A program made the translations under genes and the position numbers. 9,170 bases of DNA from Desulfocapsa sp. GTDB lineage: Bacteria > Desulfobacterota > Desulfobulbia > Desulfobulbales > Desulfocapsaceae. The notes below the pieces were generated by a model. It was not told the DNA's origin. It saw only the letters and a program-made list of their open reading frames with translations, and did no database searches. The stretch lies in contig DAOWDZ010000100.1 of the NCBI GenBank assembly GCA_030638765.1, forward strand, positions 1 to 9,170. Direction: 5' to 3'. This document shows positions 7,831-9,170 of this stretch, one piece after another (position 1 is the stretch's first letter; each line of letters starts with the position of its first letter).

Positions 7831-8997
7831 ATGACTGCACAAACTTCTGATATAAGCCTTGAAGATGGATTGTATCTTCGTCAAAGCTATTTTAATAAGG
7901 CAAAACGTATTGTTGTTAAGGTTGGCTCTGCTGTCCTTACCAATGAGCAAGGTATTGATCAAAAAGTCATCCAGAACATTGCACGTGAATTAACATTTCT
8001 AAAAAAAAGTGGACGTGAGGTCATACTTGTCAGTTCTGGTGCTGTCGCTGCTGGGAAACGAAAAATCATCATCCCTGATGATGTTGAAATAAGTCTTGAT
8101 GAAAAACAGGCACTGGCTGCCATAGGACAACCAGAACTCATGCAATCCTATGAAACTGCTTTTGAACATCATGAGCAAACCATAGCTCAAATACTACTCA
8201 CCCATTCTGATCTTGCAGACAGAAAGCGTTATCTACGCGTTAGAAATACAATACTTGCTCTATTTCGTTTTAATGCAATACCTGTTCTTAATGAGAATGA
8301 TACCGTTGCTGTAGATGAACTTCGTTTTGGGGATAATGACACCCTTGCCGCTTTGATTGCCAATCTCATTGAAGCTGATATGTTTATCTGCCTCACAGAT
8401 GTTGTCGGATTATACACAGGTAATCCTCAAACTGATCCAGACGCAAGACCCGTCTATACGGTTTCCGCCGTTACTGAGGATATTGAAGCCATGGCTGGGA
8501 ATATCCAAAGTAAACTTGGAACTGGAGGAATGCAGTCTAAAATACGTGCTGCAAAGATGGTTTCAACCGGTGGAGGTTCTTCTTTTATAGGGCCTGGGCG
8601 TGAGGCTACAATTTTGCAGCAATTATTCAGCGGCGAAATGGTAGGCACTTTTTTTCTTCCTGCTCAAGATAAAATCAAGCCTAGAAAACAATGGATTGCT
8701 CATGTGTTGCATCCGAAAGGATTTCTTGTCTTAGATTCTGGTGCCAGTCGAGCGGTCGCCGATCGTGGCTGTAGCCTTCTCCCCACCGGTATTCTTGATG
8801 TGCGAGGACATTTTGGTGTTGGGGACGCTGTTCACTGTCTTGATACAGAAGGTAAAGTTATAGCTGCAGGACTTATTAACTATTGTTCCGATGATGTCCA
8901 AAAAATAAAACAGCATCATTCAGATGAAATAGTGAAGTTACTTGGAATGAAAGATTACGATGAAGTAATTCATCGGGACAATCTTGTGCTCCTTTAA
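7831..8997 (+). CDS. proB: Glutamate 5-kinase with C-terminal PUA domain
   Basis: Catalyses ATP-dependent phosphorylation of glutamate to gamma-glutamyl phosphate, the first step of proline synthesis, in the cytoplasm. It has 388 residues (E. coli 367). The amino-acid kinase domain shows VVKVGSAVLT (28-37), SSGAVAAGK (68-76), NENDTVAV (154-161), FGDNDTLAAL (166-175), LTDVVGLYTGNP (188-199) and GTGGMQSKIRAA (230-241). A PUA domain follows from about residue 285, with LDSGASRAVADRGCSLLPTGI and HRDNL near the end. An N-terminal extension of about 25 residues precedes the kinase domain. The ATG lies 26 bases after the obgE TAG and has only a weak ribosome site (GTAAG), so translation may be coupled to obgE. 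It is followed directly by proA. Confidence 0.96.
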   Translation: MTAQTSDISLEDGLYLRQSYFNKAKRIVVKVGSAVLTNEQGIDQKVIQNIARELTFLKKSGREVILVSSGAVAAGKRKIIIPDDVEISLDEKQALAAIGQPELMQSYETAFEHHEQTIAQILLTHSDLADRKRYLRVRNTILALFRFNAIPVLNENDTVAVDELRFGDNDTLAALIANLIEADMFICLTDVVGLYTGNPQTDPDARPVYTVSAVTEDIEAMAGNIQSKLGTGGMQSKIRAAKMVSTGGGSSFIGPGREATILQQLFSGEMVGTFFLPAQDKIKPRKQWIAHVLHPKGFLVLDSGASRAVADRGCSLLPTGILDVRGHFGVGDAVHCLDTEGKVIAAGLINYCSDDVQKIKQHHSDEIVKLLGMKDYDEVIHRDNLVLL

Positions 8998-9013
8998 ACA
9001 TTGAGGAAACCTC

Positions 9014-9170
9014 ATGACGACCCTTGAAAATAAAATTTCTGATATTGCAAAAAGTGCCAGGAAAGCCGCACGAACTCTCGTTACACTTTCAACTAAATCA
9101 AAAAATAATGTTCTTATTCATATGGCTGATGCTCTCGATAAACAACGTACATTTATTAAAAAAGAGAATG
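9014..9170 (+). CDS. proA: Gamma-glutamyl phosphate reductase, N-terminal part, cut by window edge
   Basis: Second enzyme of proline synthesis, reducing gamma-glutamyl phosphate to glutamate-5-semialdehyde with NADPH. Only 52 residues are visible: MTTLENKISDIAKSARKAAR, a stretch with TLVTLSTKSKNNVLIHMADAL, and KQRTFIKKEN at the edge. These match the N-terminal helices of ProA. The assignment rests on this stretch plus the position 16 bases after proB. ATG at 9014 has GAGG seven bases upstream. The catalytic Cys region is outside the window. Confidence 0.88.
   Translation, partial: MTTLENKISDIAKSARKAARTLVTLSTKSKNNVLIHMADALDKQRTFIKKEN

Overview
The window looks like core chromosome from a moderately AT-rich Gram-negative bacterium, most likely a member of the Desulfobacterota (the former Deltaproteobacteria). 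This is judged from remembered family resemblance, not a search. The pointers are the gene order rpsF-rpsR-DUF2232-rplI-dnaB-leuS, the rplU-rpmA-obgE-proB-proA order, and a small AP2-like protein of a kind I associate with sulfate-reducing relatives. No CRISPR array, insertion sequence, tRNA or rRNA is visible.

Layout. From 1 to about 5130 everything is on the minus strand. Transcription enters from the right with mazG (nucleotide pyrophosphohydrolase). It continues through rpsF (S6), rpsR (S18), a multi-pass membrane protein of the DUF2232/YybS type, rplI (L9), dnaB (replicative helicase) and leuS (leucyl-tRNA synthetase), which runs off the left edge. A good promoter (TTGACA, 17-base spacer, TATTTT) sits just before rpsF, followed by a leader of about 130 bases with three hairpins. 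From 5364 to the right edge everything is on the plus strand: a two-domain AP2-like basic protein with its own terminator, then rplU (L21) from a new promoter, rpmA (L27), a strong terminator-like hairpin, obgE, proB and the start of proA. The divergent region 5131-5363 holds short repeats and palindromes that may be regulatory.

Function. The left block joins the S6:S18 pair, L9, the replicative helicase and a tRNA synthetase. The right block joins two 50S proteins, the 50S-assembly GTPase Obg and the first two steps of proline synthesis. Both are growth-linked housekeeping clusters. The AP2-like protein between them is the only gene without a known housekeeping role.

The most notable signal is in leuS. 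The conserved frame carries two in-frame TAG codons five codons apart (284-286 and 269-271), just after the Trp-Glu of a well-conserved motif. The same frame then continues without a break, with strong LeuRS homology, to the window edge. Possible explanations are UAG read as an amino acid (pyrrolysine or a suppressor tRNA), translational restart at the ATG directly after the second TAG, a decayed copy, or sequence error. obgE also ends in TAG, with a TAA eight codons later that abuts the proB start; this is weak extra evidence at best. Several start codons (dnaB, mazG, obgE) differ from the longest possible frame and are discussed in their entries.
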